From Chloroflexota bacterium (GTDB lineage Bacteria; Chloroflexota; Dehalococcoidia; JACQGW01), in NCBI GenBank assembly GCA_016199325.1, contig JACQGW010000341.1, positions 1 to 29,344 of the forward strand: 29,344 nucleotides of DNA, given 5' to 3'. Both the position numbers and the translations under genes were made by a program. Under the pieces are notes generated by a model that saw only the letters and a list, made by a program, of their open reading frames with translations, made no database searches and had not been told where the DNA came from. Positions within the stretch are counted from its first letter, which is position 1. The number at the start of each line of letters is the position of its first letter. Shown piece by piece: positions 1 to 6,779 of the stretch.

Positions 1-49
1 CCTCTCCCGCTCAGAGGGGGCCCGGGGAGCGCCCTTCTGCGCTCAGACG

Positions 50-580
50 ATGCACTCCGGGATCAAGATGTCCAACACTCGTCCGCTCGACTGGTCAGAC
101 CTTCCATCCCTCATCGCGCTGGCGAATCGTGAGGTTCTTCGCCAACCCGAGAGCGTGCCGCTAGCGCCGGCGCGGCTGCGATCCTTGCTCACCGCGCCCG
201 GCGTCAGCCTGGCGGCGGATGGGCGCGGCGTCGAAAAGGGAGGCCAGCTTGTCGCCTGGACGGTCCTCTGGTCGCCTGAACTGCATAGACAGCGAGGGCG
301 CGGGATCGTGCTGGGACCGGCCCTCGGGGACGTGGCCCAGGCGGGAACTGCGGAGGCCCTGGGCTGGATCGACGTGCTGGGCGTCGTGCCGGCGTGGCGG
401 CGCCGTGGCATCGGGCGGGCGCTGCTCCTATACGGGCTCCTGAGCCTCTGGGACCGCGGCGTCCTCGCGGCGGGCCTGGAGGCCGACGCCGACAACGCTC
501 CGGCGCTCCGGCTGTACCACAGCCTTGGCTTCGTCGAGGTGAGCACGAGCGTCCACTACCGGATCGAGGTCAAGTCGTGA
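50..580 (+). CDS. GNAT family N-acetyltransferase
   Basis: Protein of 176 residues. The C-terminal half carries the GNAT acetyl-CoA pyrophosphate-binding motif, seen as VPAWRRRGIGRALL near residues 115-128, followed by the typical strand/helix with DADNAPALRLYHSLGF (about 146-161), where the Asn and Tyr are family hallmarks. Family knowledge: it transfers an acetyl group from acetyl-CoA to an amine; the substrate cannot be told from sequence. The N-terminal half is weakly conserved in appearance. The start is uncertain: ATG at 50 or the second ATG at 68, neither with a strong Shine-Dalgarno. Its stop overlaps the GTG start of the prenyl synthase (GTGA at 577-580), so the two are likely translationally coupled. 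A protein-modifying or metabolite-modifying role is equally possible. Confidence 0.85.
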   Translation: MHSGIKMSNTRPLDWSDLPSLIALANREVLRQPESVPLAPARLRSLLTAPGVSLAADGRGVEKGGQLVAWTVLWSPELHRQRGRGIVLGPALGDVAQAGTAEALGWIDVLGVVPAWRRRGIGRALLLYGLLSLWDRGVLAAGLEADADNAPALRLYHSLGFVEVSTSVHYRIEVKS

Positions 581-1611
581 ACGACGTGTCAGCGCTGCTC
601 CACCGCCGGCGGGTCGAGGTCGATGCCGAGCTGCGCCGGCAGGTTGGCATCGCCGAGCTACTGCTCGCCCGAATGGTCACCTATCATCTCGGCTGGGTCG
701 ACGCGCAGGGAAACCCGGCAGAGGTCGAGACCGGCAAGCGATTGCGGCCGATCTTCTGCCTGCTCGCCTGTGAGGCCGTCGGCGGCAACCGCTCGGTTGC
801 GTTGCCGCTGGCTGCCGGGGTCGAGCTGCTCCACAACTTCTCGCTCGTCCACGACGACATACAGGATCGGAGCCCGCAGCGCCACGGACGGCCAACGATC
901 TGGAAGCTCTGGGGCATTGCCCAGGCCATCAACGCGGGCGATGCGCTGTTTGCCCTGGCGCACCGGGCGCTCGCAGGATTGCCGGCGCAAGGGGTCAGTG
1001 CAGACGTGGCCCTCCAGGCACTGGCCGCGCTGGACGCCACGACGATCCGCCTGTGCGCGGGCCAGACCATGGACCTGGATTTCCAGCACCGGACTACGGT
1101 TACGGTCGACGACTACCTGGCGATGGCTGCCGGCAAGACGGGCGCGCTGCTCGGCTACGCGCTGGGCGCCGGCGCGCTGGTCGGCGGTGCCAGCGCGCCG
1201 ATCATTCAGGCGTTCACTCAGGCGGGCGAATCGCTCGGCGTCGCCTTCCAGATTCGCGACGATATCCTCGGCATCTGGGGCGATCCCGCCCGAACCGGGA
1301 AGCTGACCGGCGAGGACCTTCGGGAGGGCAAGCGTGCCCTCCCGGCGGTCTATGCGCTGCAATCCGGCGCACCGGAGGCCAGGCCCTTCCTCAAGCTGCT
1401 CCGCGACGCCAGGCGCTCCCCCACGGCCGTCTCCGGCGCCATCGCGATCCTCGACGAGATCGGGGCACGGGACTATTGCCAGGAATTGGCCGAGCGCTAT
1501 GAGCGGACGGGACTGGAGCTGCTCGCCGGCGTTCAGGTGGCGGAGTCGTCGGCCGATTCGATGGCGGAGCTTCGCCAGTTGGCCGAGTTTGTCGCTCGAC
1601 GCGAGTTCTGA
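577..1611 (+). CDS. Polyprenyl (geranylgeranyl/farnesyl-type) diphosphate synthase
   Basis: Protein of 344 residues that condenses allylic diphosphates with isopentenyl diphosphate. Visible family landmarks are GKRLRPIFCLLACE, the first Asp-rich motif DDIQD in the context LVHDDIQDRSPQRHGRPT, the conserved GK pair in the AGKTGALLG segment, and the second Asp-rich motif DDILGIWGD. The residue pattern before the first Asp motif (ELLHNFSLVHDD) lacks bulky aromatics close to the DD, which suits a C15-C20 or longer product, but chain length cannot be fixed. The GTG start at 577 overlaps the preceding stop by 4 nt. An upstream in-frame ATG at 394 would add sequence that is out-of-frame acetyltransferase and is rejected. 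Likely role: carotenoid, quinone or membrane isoprenoid supply. Confidence 0.93.
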   Translation: MNDVSALLHRRRVEVDAELRRQVGIAELLLARMVTYHLGWVDAQGNPAEVETGKRLRPIFCLLACEAVGGNRSVALPLAAGVELLHNFSLVHDDIQDRSPQRHGRPTIWKLWGIAQAINAGDALFALAHRALAGLPAQGVSADVALQALAALDATTIRLCAGQTMDLDFQHRTTVTVDDYLAMAAGKTGALLGYALGAGALVGGASAPIIQAFTQAGESLGVAFQIRDDILGIWGDPARTGKLTGEDLREGKRALPAVYALQSGAPEARPFLKLLRDARRSPTAVSGAIAILDEIGARDYCQELAERYERTGLELLAGVQVAESSADSMAELRQLAEFVARREF

Positions 1612-1612
1612 A

Positions 1613-1621
1613 TGGTATAAT
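1613..1621 (+). promoter_or_regulatory. Extended -10 promoter for the Uma2 gene
   Basis: TGGTATAAT matches an extended -10 element (TGn plus a perfect TATAAT at 1616-1621). It lies 2 nt after the prenyl synthase stop and 19 nt before the next ATG. No good -35 is visible, as is usual for extended -10 promoters. The predicted transcript would have only a short leader holding the palindrome CTCCCGGGAG (1623-1632), which overlaps the Shine-Dalgarno GGGAGG. Confidence 0.6.
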
Positions 1622-1639
1622 GCTCCCGGGAGGCTCGCG

Positions 1640-2200
1640 ATGGCGCTTAACCCGATGCGATGGCGTTTCACGGTGGCCGAGTATCATCAGATGGCTGAGG
1701 CAGGCATTCTGGGCGAGGACGATCGCGTCGAGCTCATCGACGGAGAGGTGATCAAGATGACGCCCATTGGGAGCCGCCACGCGGCCTGCGTGGCCCGCCT
1801 CACCTGGCACTTCGGCCATTTGCTTGGCAGTGCGGCGATCGTTTGGGTACAGAACCCGGTCTATCTCGACGAGTATGCCGAGCTGGAGCCCGATGTCGCT
1901 CTCCTGCGTCCTCGCCCCGACTTCTACGCCTCCCGTCATCCCACGCCCGGGGACGTCCTATTGATCGTCGAAGTCGCACAGACGTCGGCCGAGTTCGACC
2001 GACGAGTGAAGGTGCCCCACTACGCTCGAAGCGGGATCCCTGAGGTCTGGCTGGCGGACCTGGACCAGCAGACGGTCACGGTCTACCGGGACCCATCCCC
2101 GAGCGGCTACCGGACCGAATGGGTCGTCCACCGTGGCGGCGTGCTCTCCCCGCTGGCGTTTCCCAACGTGTCGCTCGCGGTCGCCGACATTCTCGGGTAG
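1640..2200 (+). CDS. Uma2 family (DUF820) restriction-endonuclease-fold protein
   Basis: Protein of 186 residues. The N-terminus FTVAEYHQMAEAGIL...RVELIDGEVIKMTPIGSRH is the signature of Uma2 proteins. The PD-(D/E)XK-like core is visible as LEPDVALLRP (Asp), then LLIVEVAQTS (Glu), then the Lys/Tyr segment RRVKVPHYARSGIPEVWLADL. These small nuclease-fold proteins are expanded in Cyanobacteria and Chloroflexi; their role is unknown, and links to mobile DNA are inference. The ATG at 1640 has GGGAGG at 1628-1633 and its own promoter. The frame is open much further upstream, but that part is a shadow of the prenyl synthase. Confidence 0.9.
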   Translation: MALNPMRWRFTVAEYHQMAEAGILGEDDRVELIDGEVIKMTPIGSRHAACVARLTWHFGHLLGSAAIVWVQNPVYLDEYAELEPDVALLRPRPDFYASRHPTPGDVLLIVEVAQTSAEFDRRVKVPHYARSGIPEVWLADLDQQTVTVYRDPSPSGYRTEWVVHRGGVLSPLAFPNVSLAVADILG

Positions 2201-2210
2201 GGTTCGCCGG

Positions 2211-2590
2211 GGAACTCGTAGGAACTCATAGGAACTCGTAGGAACTTCGGGAGTTCGGGGGAACTCGGGGAAACTCGATCATGCCGAGTCCTCCTTCCGT
2301 CATGCTGAGCCCTCCTTCCGTCATGCCGAGCCCTCCTTCCGTCATGCTGAGCCGCAGCGAAGCATCTCCTCGGTTCAGTTCAGATGGACAACGGCAGGGA
2401 GATGCTTCGCTGCGGCTCAGCATGACGGAGACATGGGCGCGCGACCCCAGGCCCAACCTGTCGGGCGCGTCGGGGAGATGCTTCGCTGCGGCTCAACCTG
2501 ACAGACGGGGGCTCGGCATGACAGCATTCCCACGAGTTCCGCCAAGCTCCCCCGAGTTCCTATGAGTTCCCCGAGTTCCTATGAGTTCCC
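2211..2590. repeat. Nested repeat island (GGAACTC units around a REP-like palindrome)
   Basis: This gene-free stretch is almost entirely repeats. The left edge has three tandem 10-mers GGAACTC(G/A)TA at 2211-2240 followed by degenerate copies to about 2275. The right edge (2533-2590) has the same unit inverted, as repeated GAGTTCC(TAT). Inside are three 21-bp direct repeats beginning CTCCTTCCGTCATGC (2291-2311, 2312-2332, 2333-2353), then the REP-like inverted repeat, then one more half-site. Short open frames across it give peptides such as MLSRSEAS and FAAAQ, which are translation artefacts of this repeat family and not genes. Confidence 0.85.
2341..2426. repeat. REP-like inverted repeat, 28-bp perfect arms
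   Basis: The arms 2341-2368 (starting GTCATGCTGAGCCGCAGC) and 2399-2426 are exact reverse complements separated by 30 bp. A further single half-site with two changes lies at 2475-2502. The same 28-bp arm recurs exactly at 23668-23695 and 23721-23748, so this is a dispersed genomic repeat. As RNA it would form a very stable hairpin between the Uma2 gene and the mercury operon. Confidence 0.9.
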
Positions 2591-2592
2591 AG

Positions 2593-2621
2593 TTGACACA
2601 ACTCCGACGCCGTGCTACTAT
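2593..2621 (+). promoter_or_regulatory. Sigma-70-type promoter of the mer operon
   Basis: TTGACA at 2593-2598 and TACTAT at 2616-2621 are separated by exactly 17 bp. This is the best consensus promoter in the window. It starts 3 bp after the repeat island ends and its -10 abuts the palindromic operator, as expected for repression by the regulator encoded immediately downstream. Confidence 0.8.
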
Positions 2622-2647
2622 ATCCACATATCGAGATATAAGGATAT
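2620..2647 (+). promoter_or_regulatory. Probable ArsR/CmtR-type operator palindrome
   Basis: A 28-bp palindrome, ATATCC..ATATC at one side and GATAT..GGATAT at the other; 22 of 28 positions are symmetric, with mismatches only in three dinucleotide steps. It covers the end of the -10 and the predicted transcription start and ends 9 nt before the regulator ATG. ATA/TAT-rich dyads over the start site are typical of ArsR-SmtB operators. Confidence 0.75.
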
Positions 2648-2656
2648 AAAAACTGT

Positions 2657-3043
2657 ATGTTCGGGATACCTTCGACGCTGACGGCGGATGAGCGTCGCGC
2701 TGCCACGGCGGACCTGACCGCGCGCTTCTTCCAGGGGCTGTCGGATCCCTCGCGGGTGCGCATCCTCGAGCTGCTCGTGGACGGAGAGAAAAACGTCTCC
2801 CAGCTCGTCGAGCTCACCGGCCTGCCGCAGAACCGCGTCTCGACGCACCTCGGCTGTTTGCGGACCTGTGGCTTCGTGACCGGCCGTCGCGACGGCCGCT
2901 TCGTCCGATACCAGGTGACGGACCCACGTGTGCGTGAGCTGGTGCGCCTGGCACGGACCATCATCGCCGATAACGCCGCCCAGATTCTGGCCTGCCACGT
3001 CGTCGGCAAGCCGAGCAGCACGGATGAGGAGATAGGACAGTGA
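2657..3043 (+). CDS. ArsR/SmtB metalloregulator, CmtR-like cysteine pattern
   Basis: Protein of 128 residues with a winged helix-turn-helix: LSDPSRVRILELL (28-40), the recognition region TGLPQNRVSTHLGCLRTCG (54-72), and the wing RRDGRFVRYQV. Cysteines are at 67, 71 and 113. Cys67-x3-Cys71 in the recognition helix plus a distal Cys closely matches the Cd/Pb sensor CmtR of mycobacteria (Cys57, Cys61, Cys102), with nearly the same spacing. It probably represses its own operon through the adjacent palindrome and releases on Hg(II) or another thiophilic ion. ArsR-type mer regulators are known from actinobacteria. The Shine-Dalgarno AAGGA (2640-2644) lies within the operator. The 3' end overlaps merA (GTGA at 3040-3043). 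Confidence 0.9.
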   Translation: MFGIPSTLTADERRAATADLTARFFQGLSDPSRVRILELLVDGEKNVSQLVELTGLPQNRVSTHLGCLRTCGFVTGRRDGRFVRYQVTDPRVRELVRLARTIIADNAAQILACHVVGKPSSTDEEIGQ

Positions 3044-4695
3044 GTGAACAGACGTTCCGCATGCAGGTCGGCGGCATGACCTGTACGGGGTGCGAGGAGC
3101 ACGTCACCCGAGCGCTGGCGGGCGCGGGCGCCGCCGAAGTCACGGCGGATTTCCGACGCGGCGAGGCGCGATTCCGGCTGCCGGTCTCGGTCGACCGGCG
3201 CGCGCTGGCGGAGGCGGTCAAGAGAATCGGCTACGAGCCCGGCGCCGTCGAGGCGCTGCGGCCCGCAGAGCAGGCGCATGCAGGCCGCTCGCCGGGCGAC
3301 CATCGGTACGATCTCGCGATCATCGGCTCGGGCGGCGCGGCGTTCGCCGCGGCGATCACGGCCCGGGAGGCTGGCGCGCGCGTCGCCATGATCGAGCGCG
3401 GGACGCTGGGCGGCACCTGCGTCAACGTCGGCTGCGTCCCCTCGAAGACGCTCCTCCGGGCCGGCGAGCTGTACTCCCAGGCCGGCCACCACCCCTTCGT
3501 CGGCGTCGAAACACGGGCCGGCCGGGTCGACCTGGCCGCGCTGGTGGACCAGAAGGACGAGCTGATCCGCCGGCTGCGGCGGGACAAGTACGAAGACCTG
3601 ATTGGCGAATATGGCTGGGACCTCGTCCACGGTGAGGCGAGCTTCGTCGACGAGCGCACCGTCCAGGTCGGCGGAGAGACGATTGGGGCGGGGAGTTTCC
3701 TCGTCGCCACGGGTGCCTCGCCGGCCGTGCCGCCGATCCCGGGCCTCGAAGCGGCCGGCTTCCTCACGAGCACGACGGCGCTGGACCTGAGGCGGGTGCC
3801 GGAGAGCCTGGTCGTCGTCGGCTCCGGATATATCGCGCTGGAGCTCGGCCAGCTCTTCCGGCACCTGGGCAGCCGGGTCACGCTGATGCAGCGTAGCCCG
3901 CGGCTGCTCAAGGAGTACGATCCCGAGGTCGCCGACGCCGTCCGGGAGGCGCTGACAGAGCAGGGCATCGAGTTCATCACCGGCGCGCGCTTCGAGCGCG
4001 TCGAGCGGGGCGGCGCCGTTCGCCGCGTCCACGTCGAGGTGGACGGGCAGCGGCGCGTCGTCGAGGGCCAGGAGCTGCTCGTGGCGACCGGCCGCGCTCC
4101 AAACACGGCGGCGCTGGCGCTCGATCGGGCCAACGTGCAGCTTGGCGGGCGGGGCGAGGTCGTGATCGACGAATACGGACGGACGACCAACCCCCGCATC
4201 TACGCGGCCGGCGACGTTACGCTGGGGCCGCAGTTCGTCTACGTCGCGGCCTACGAGGGCAAGCTGGCGGCTGAGAACGCCCTCACCAATGCCAACCGGC
4301 GACTCGACCTGCGGACCGTGCCGGCCGTGACGTTCACCAACCCGGCGATTGCGACGGTCGGCTTGACCGAGGCGCAGGCGCGGGCCGCCGGCTACGCGGC
4401 CAGGACCGCCGTGCTGCCGGCCAGTGCGGTGCCGCGGGCCCTCGTCAATCGGGAGACGCACGGCGTCTTCAAGATCGTCGCCGACGAGGCGACCGACCGG
4501 ATCCTGGGCGTCCACGTCGTCGCCGAGAACGCCGGCGACGTCATCTACGCCGGCGTGCTGGCGGTGAAGCTCAACCTGACCGTCCGCGACCTGGTCGACA
4601 CGCTGGCGCCGTACCTGACGATGAGTGAGGGGCTGAAGCTCGCCGCCCAGACGTTCGGGCGCGATGTCTCGAAGCTCTCCTGTTGCGCAGCCTGA
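3040..4695 (+). CDS. merA: Mercuric reductase MerA with N-terminal HMA (NmerA) domain
   Basis: Protein of 551 residues. The N-terminal HMA domain has GGMTCTGC with Cys15 and Cys18. The flavoprotein core begins DLAIIGSGGAAFAAA (FAD Rossmann), then the redox-active disulfide GTCVNVGCVPSK with Cys127 and Cys132, the NAD(P)H domain VVVGSGYIALELGQ, the FAD site YAAGDVTLGPQFVYVAAYEG, and the C-terminal LSCCAA in which Cys548-Cys549 hand Hg(II) to the active site. Family knowledge: a cytoplasmic homodimer that reduces Hg(II) to Hg(0) with NADPH. The vicinal C-terminal cysteines separate it from lipoamide dehydrogenases. The GTG start at 3040 overlaps the regulator stop, so expression is coupled to the repressor gene. 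Confidence 0.97.
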   Translation: MSEQTFRMQVGGMTCTGCEEHVTRALAGAGAAEVTADFRRGEARFRLPVSVDRRALAEAVKRIGYEPGAVEALRPAEQAHAGRSPGDHRYDLAIIGSGGAAFAAAITAREAGARVAMIERGTLGGTCVNVGCVPSKTLLRAGELYSQAGHHPFVGVETRAGRVDLAALVDQKDELIRRLRRDKYEDLIGEYGWDLVHGEASFVDERTVQVGGETIGAGSFLVATGASPAVPPIPGLEAAGFLTSTTALDLRRVPESLVVVGSGYIALELGQLFRHLGSRVTLMQRSPRLLKEYDPEVADAVREALTEQGIEFITGARFERVERGGAVRRVHVEVDGQRRVVEGQELLVATGRAPNTAALALDRANVQLGGRGEVVIDEYGRTTNPRIYAAGDVTLGPQFVYVAAYEGKLAAENALTNANRRLDLRTVPAVTFTNPAIATVGLTEAQARAAGYAARTAVLPASAVPRALVNRETHGVFKIVADEATDRILGVHVVAENAGDVIYAGVLAVKLNLTVRDLVDTLAPYLTMSEGLKLAAQTFGRDVSKLSCCAA

Positions 4696-4718
4696 CTTTT
4701 CTGATCCAGGAGTCCGAC

Positions 4719-5270
4719 GTGCGAAAGCAGATCCTGCTCGCAGCCGCCGCGCTGACCTGCCCCTGCCACCTGCCGCTGCTGGCAGAGCTGCTCGCGGGCA
4801 CGGCGCTGGGCGGCTTCCTGAGCGACAACCTCCTGCTGATCTTCCCCGTCTTCGCGCTGATCTTCGCGGGATCCCTCTGGGCATGGTCTCGCCAGGCCGG
4901 GACGATGCCCGCCGGGGCGATGCCGGAGCGGCCGGCAGCAATGGAATCCGGTACCGCGGTGGGCCAGGCGGAGCCGCTGCGGCTACAGATCCTCCAGACG
5001 CCCGGCTGTGCGAGCTGCACCGCCGTCGAACGGAGCTGGGAAGCGCTCCGGCCGGAATACGGCGACCGCATCCAGGTGCAGACGGCCGACCTGCTGGAGC
5101 AGCCGGAGCTGGCGCGCCGGTACGGCGTCCTCGTCTCCCCGGCGGTGGTGATCGACGGCCGCTTACGCGCCCAGGGCGCGCTCAATCCGAGCCAACTGCG
5201 GCGGTTGCTGGACGAGGCGCTGCGGGAGCGGCGGGCGGTTGCAGGGGTGGGAGAGGGCGCCCATGCCTGA
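4719..5270 (+). CDS. MerE-like mercury transporter fused to a thioredoxin-like domain
   Basis: Protein of 183 residues. The first third has two hydrophobic segments with the MerE signature: LTCPCHLPLLAELLAGTALGG, where the Cys-Pro-Cys lies in membrane helix 1. After a Pro/Ala/Met linker, a thioredoxin-fold domain follows: LRLQILQTPGCASCTAVERSW (active-site CxxC, PGCASC) and VLVSPAVVIDGRL with the cis-Pro. MerE alone is normally about 75-80 residues, so this is a fusion. Start chosen at GTG 4719 because CAGGAG sits 6 nt upstream; an in-frame TTG at 4683 inside merA is possible. Inferred role: bring Hg(II) or organomercury across the membrane and keep it bound to, or exchange it between, dithiols. 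Confidence 0.85.
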   Translation: MRKQILLAAAALTCPCHLPLLAELLAGTALGGFLSDNLLLIFPVFALIFAGSLWAWSRQAGTMPAGAMPERPAAMESGTAVGQAEPLRLQILQTPGCASCTAVERSWEALRPEYGDRIQVQTADLLEQPELARRYGVLVSPAVVIDGRLRAQGALNPSQLRRLLDEALRERRAVAGVGEGAHA

Positions 5271-5976
5271 GCCGCAGCAACTGACCGGCATCTTCTCCCA
5301 GGTCTCGCTCTGGGCGGTGGTCCTGGCGTTCGTCCTGGGCCTGCTGGCGACCTTCACGCCGAGCACGTTCCCGCTGGCGCCGGTCGTCGTCGGCTACGTC
5401 GGGGCCGGCGCTCGCTCCCGGGCCGCCGGCTGGGGTCGGGCGCTGGCCTTTCTCGGTGGGCTCTCGCTGGTGAACGTCGCCGTCGGCGCGCTCTTCGGCG
5501 CGGCCGGCGCGCTCGCCCAGCGGCTGGTCGGCGGCAATGTGGCGCTCTGGAACGCGCTGGCGGGGTTGCTCACGCTGGTGGTCGCTCTGGGTGCGCTCGG
5601 CGTCGTGCGGCTGCCGCTGCCGGCGCTCGTCCCGGACGGCAATCCGGCCGGCACCTGGCAGGGCGCCTTTGCGCTGGGACTGCCCTTCGGGCTGGTGACC
5701 TGCCCGACCTGCGTGCCGCTGCTGGTGCCCGTCGCCCTGGGGGCGGCGGCGACGGGCGCCGCCTGGTACGGCGGCCTGCTCTTCCTCGCCTTCGCCGTCG
5801 GCCGGGGGATCCCGTTGCTCCTCCTCGGCGGCATCGCCGGCCTGTTCAAGGGGCTGAAGGGCGTGGCGCGCGCCATGCCGACGGTCGAGCGAGCCAGCGC
5901 GCTCCTTCTTGTCGGAGCGGCGATCTACTTCTTCATCGAGGCGATCCGATGGATGCTCTGGGGAATGTCGATGTGA
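5263..5976 (+). CDS. CcdA/DsbD-like multi-spanning membrane protein
   Basis: Protein of 237 residues with about six hydrophobic segments. The first is followed by FTPSTFPLAPVVVGYVGAG, which aligns by eye with the CcdA helix-1 SPCxLPLxPxYL motif but has Ser-Thr in place of the Cys. A second half begins LPFGLVTCPTCVPLLVPVALG with Cys147 and Cys150. CcdA proteins shuttle reducing equivalents across the membrane through one Cys in each of two helices; here the pair is replaced by a CxxC in the second motif. It overlaps the MerE-Trx fusion by 8 nt and the next gene by 4 nt (GTGA). Likely either an electron or metal relay partner of the Trx domain, or a thiol-based Hg permease. Confidence 0.8.
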   Translation: MPEPQQLTGIFSQVSLWAVVLAFVLGLLATFTPSTFPLAPVVVGYVGAGARSRAAGWGRALAFLGGLSLVNVAVGALFGAAGALAQRLVGGNVALWNALAGLLTLVVALGALGVVRLPLPALVPDGNPAGTWQGAFALGLPFGLVTCPTCVPLLVPVALGAAATGAAWYGGLLFLAFAVGRGIPLLLLGGIAGLFKGLKGVARAMPTVERASALLLVGAAIYFFIEAIRWMLWGMSM

Positions 5977-6407
5977 TCAGGCCATCGAGAGGGCTGGCCA
6001 TCACGCTGGTCGTCGGCGTGGTGACGGCGGCACTCACCATGGCCTGCGGTGCGAGCGGGTCACCGCAGGCGAACACAGAACGATCGGCAAGAGGGGGCCC
6101 GGCCGCGTCCACGACGACTGCCGTTCCGACCGCGATTGCCGTTGGGACCGCGACGGATCAGGTCGAGGTGACAGCGGTACAAAAGGCGGTTCTCACAGTT
6201 CCGACCATTACCTGACCGAGCTGCCAGGGGCGGGTCGCCGCCGCCGCCGGCCGTGTGCCGGGCGTCAGCAACGTGGAGTTCGCCGGAAATCGGGTATTCG
6301 TCACCTACGACCCGTCGAGGACGAGCCTGGAGGCAATCGCCCGCGGGATCGAAGCCACGGGCGTCGACGAGGTCAGCAAGATCGAACAGTTGGCCGGGCA
6401 GCCATGA
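5973..6407 (+). CDS. MerP-like exported HMA protein with in-frame TGA; putative selenoprotein
   Basis: Read through TGA 6213-6215, this is a 144-residue protein. The N-terminus is a signal or lipoprotein-like segment (hydrophobic about 8-24, ALTMAC with Cys25; the lipobox is imperfect because Thr is at -3). A Thr/Ala/Pro-rich linker follows, then an HMA domain: AVLTVPTIT-U81-PSC84, GRVPGVSNVEFAGNRVFVTYD and SLEAIARGIEATG. This matches MerP (TLSVPGMTCSAC..KVEGVSKV..) along its length, with the TGA exactly at the first Cys of CxxC. A candidate SECIS hairpin lies at 6229-6242. Start GTG 5973 overlaps the preceding stop and has GGGGAA 7 nt upstream; ATG 5949 is an alternative. If TGA is a stop, the product is a useless 80-residue stub. 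Inferred role: extracytoplasmic Hg(II) capture. Confidence 0.7.
6229..6242 (+). promoter_or_regulatory. Candidate bacterial SECIS hairpin for the MerP-like TGA
   Basis: GGCGG (6229-6233), loop GTCG (6234-6237) and CCGCC (6238-6242) form a perfect 5-bp stem. The loop opens with GU, and its first G is separated from the TGA by 18 nt, inside the roughly 16-37 nt spacing known for bacterial SECIS elements. GC-rich coding DNA forms such hairpins easily, so this is supportive only. Confidence 0.45.
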
Positions 6408-6499
6408 GTAGGCGACCTCGAATGCGTCGGAGTCCAGGCTTTGTTGCCGGATGAGACCGAACCGGCAGCAGTTCCTGTATGGTGTCGGGAGGTGTGATG

Positions 6500-6772
6500 A
6501 TGGGCGTTCGGCGAGGGACATTCCGTGTCCCGCTTCTCATCGAGCGGCCTGCGGTCGGGTTGGGCTGTTGCGCAGTCCCGGCGGAAGCTATCATCCGGGC
6601 GGGGCTGGAGCGCCTCGACGGGGTAATCGCCGTTGCTATTGACCAGCCGGCCGGGCGCGTGATCGTTGGGTACGATCCGGAGCGGCTGGAGGCAACGCTG
6701 CTTGTTCAAGCGCTGGCCGGGATCGGGTATCCGGCGGTAGAGCCGGCTGACGAAGCTAGCCCGGCAGCGTGA
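6500..6772 (+). CDS. Small HMA-like (ferredoxin-fold) protein with vicinal cysteines
   Basis: Protein of 90 residues. After a short basic N-terminus comes VGLGCCAVPAEAIIRAGLERLDGV, then IDQPAGRVIVGYDPERLEATLLVQALAGIGYPAV. The pattern motif-helix-GV-strand-VxYDPxxLxxxxLxxAlxxxGYPA is that of an HMA metal chaperone, but the metal loop has adjacent Cys23-Cys24 instead of CxxC. Start ATG 6500 is preferred over ATG 6497 because GGGAGG (6487-6492) is 7 nt upstream. It follows the MerP-like gene by 92 nt and its stop is 7 nt before the CsoR-type gene start. Probably a cytosolic Cu(I)/Hg(II)-binding chaperone; the metal is unknown. Confidence 0.75.
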   Translation: MGVRRGTFRVPLLIERPAVGLGCCAVPAEAIIRAGLERLDGVIAVAIDQPAGRVIVGYDPERLEATLLVQALAGIGYPAVEPADEASPAA

Positions 6773-6779
6773 GGTGATG

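Noticed and set aside
1..33. CCTCT/AGAGG hairpin at the window edge
   Set aside because: Probably the 3' hairpin of an upstream gene, but it is cut by the window boundary and cannot be judged.
2291..2353. Possible CRISPR-like array (three 21-bp direct repeats)
   Set aside because: The units are contiguous without spacers and belong to the REP-like island.
2281..2565. Open frame with MPSPPSVMLS repeats and MLSRSEAS
   Set aside because: It is translated REP-like repeat DNA; the same peptide arises at 23650 and has no ribosome site.
2560..4941. 793-codon minus-strand open frame across merA
   Set aside because: Shadow of merA caused by high GC; low-complexity Arg/Pro/Ala composition and no domain.
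6404..6454. Short ATGA-coupled peptide of 16 residues after the MerP-like gene
   Set aside because: No ribosome site, arginine-rich shadow-like composition; likely chance.
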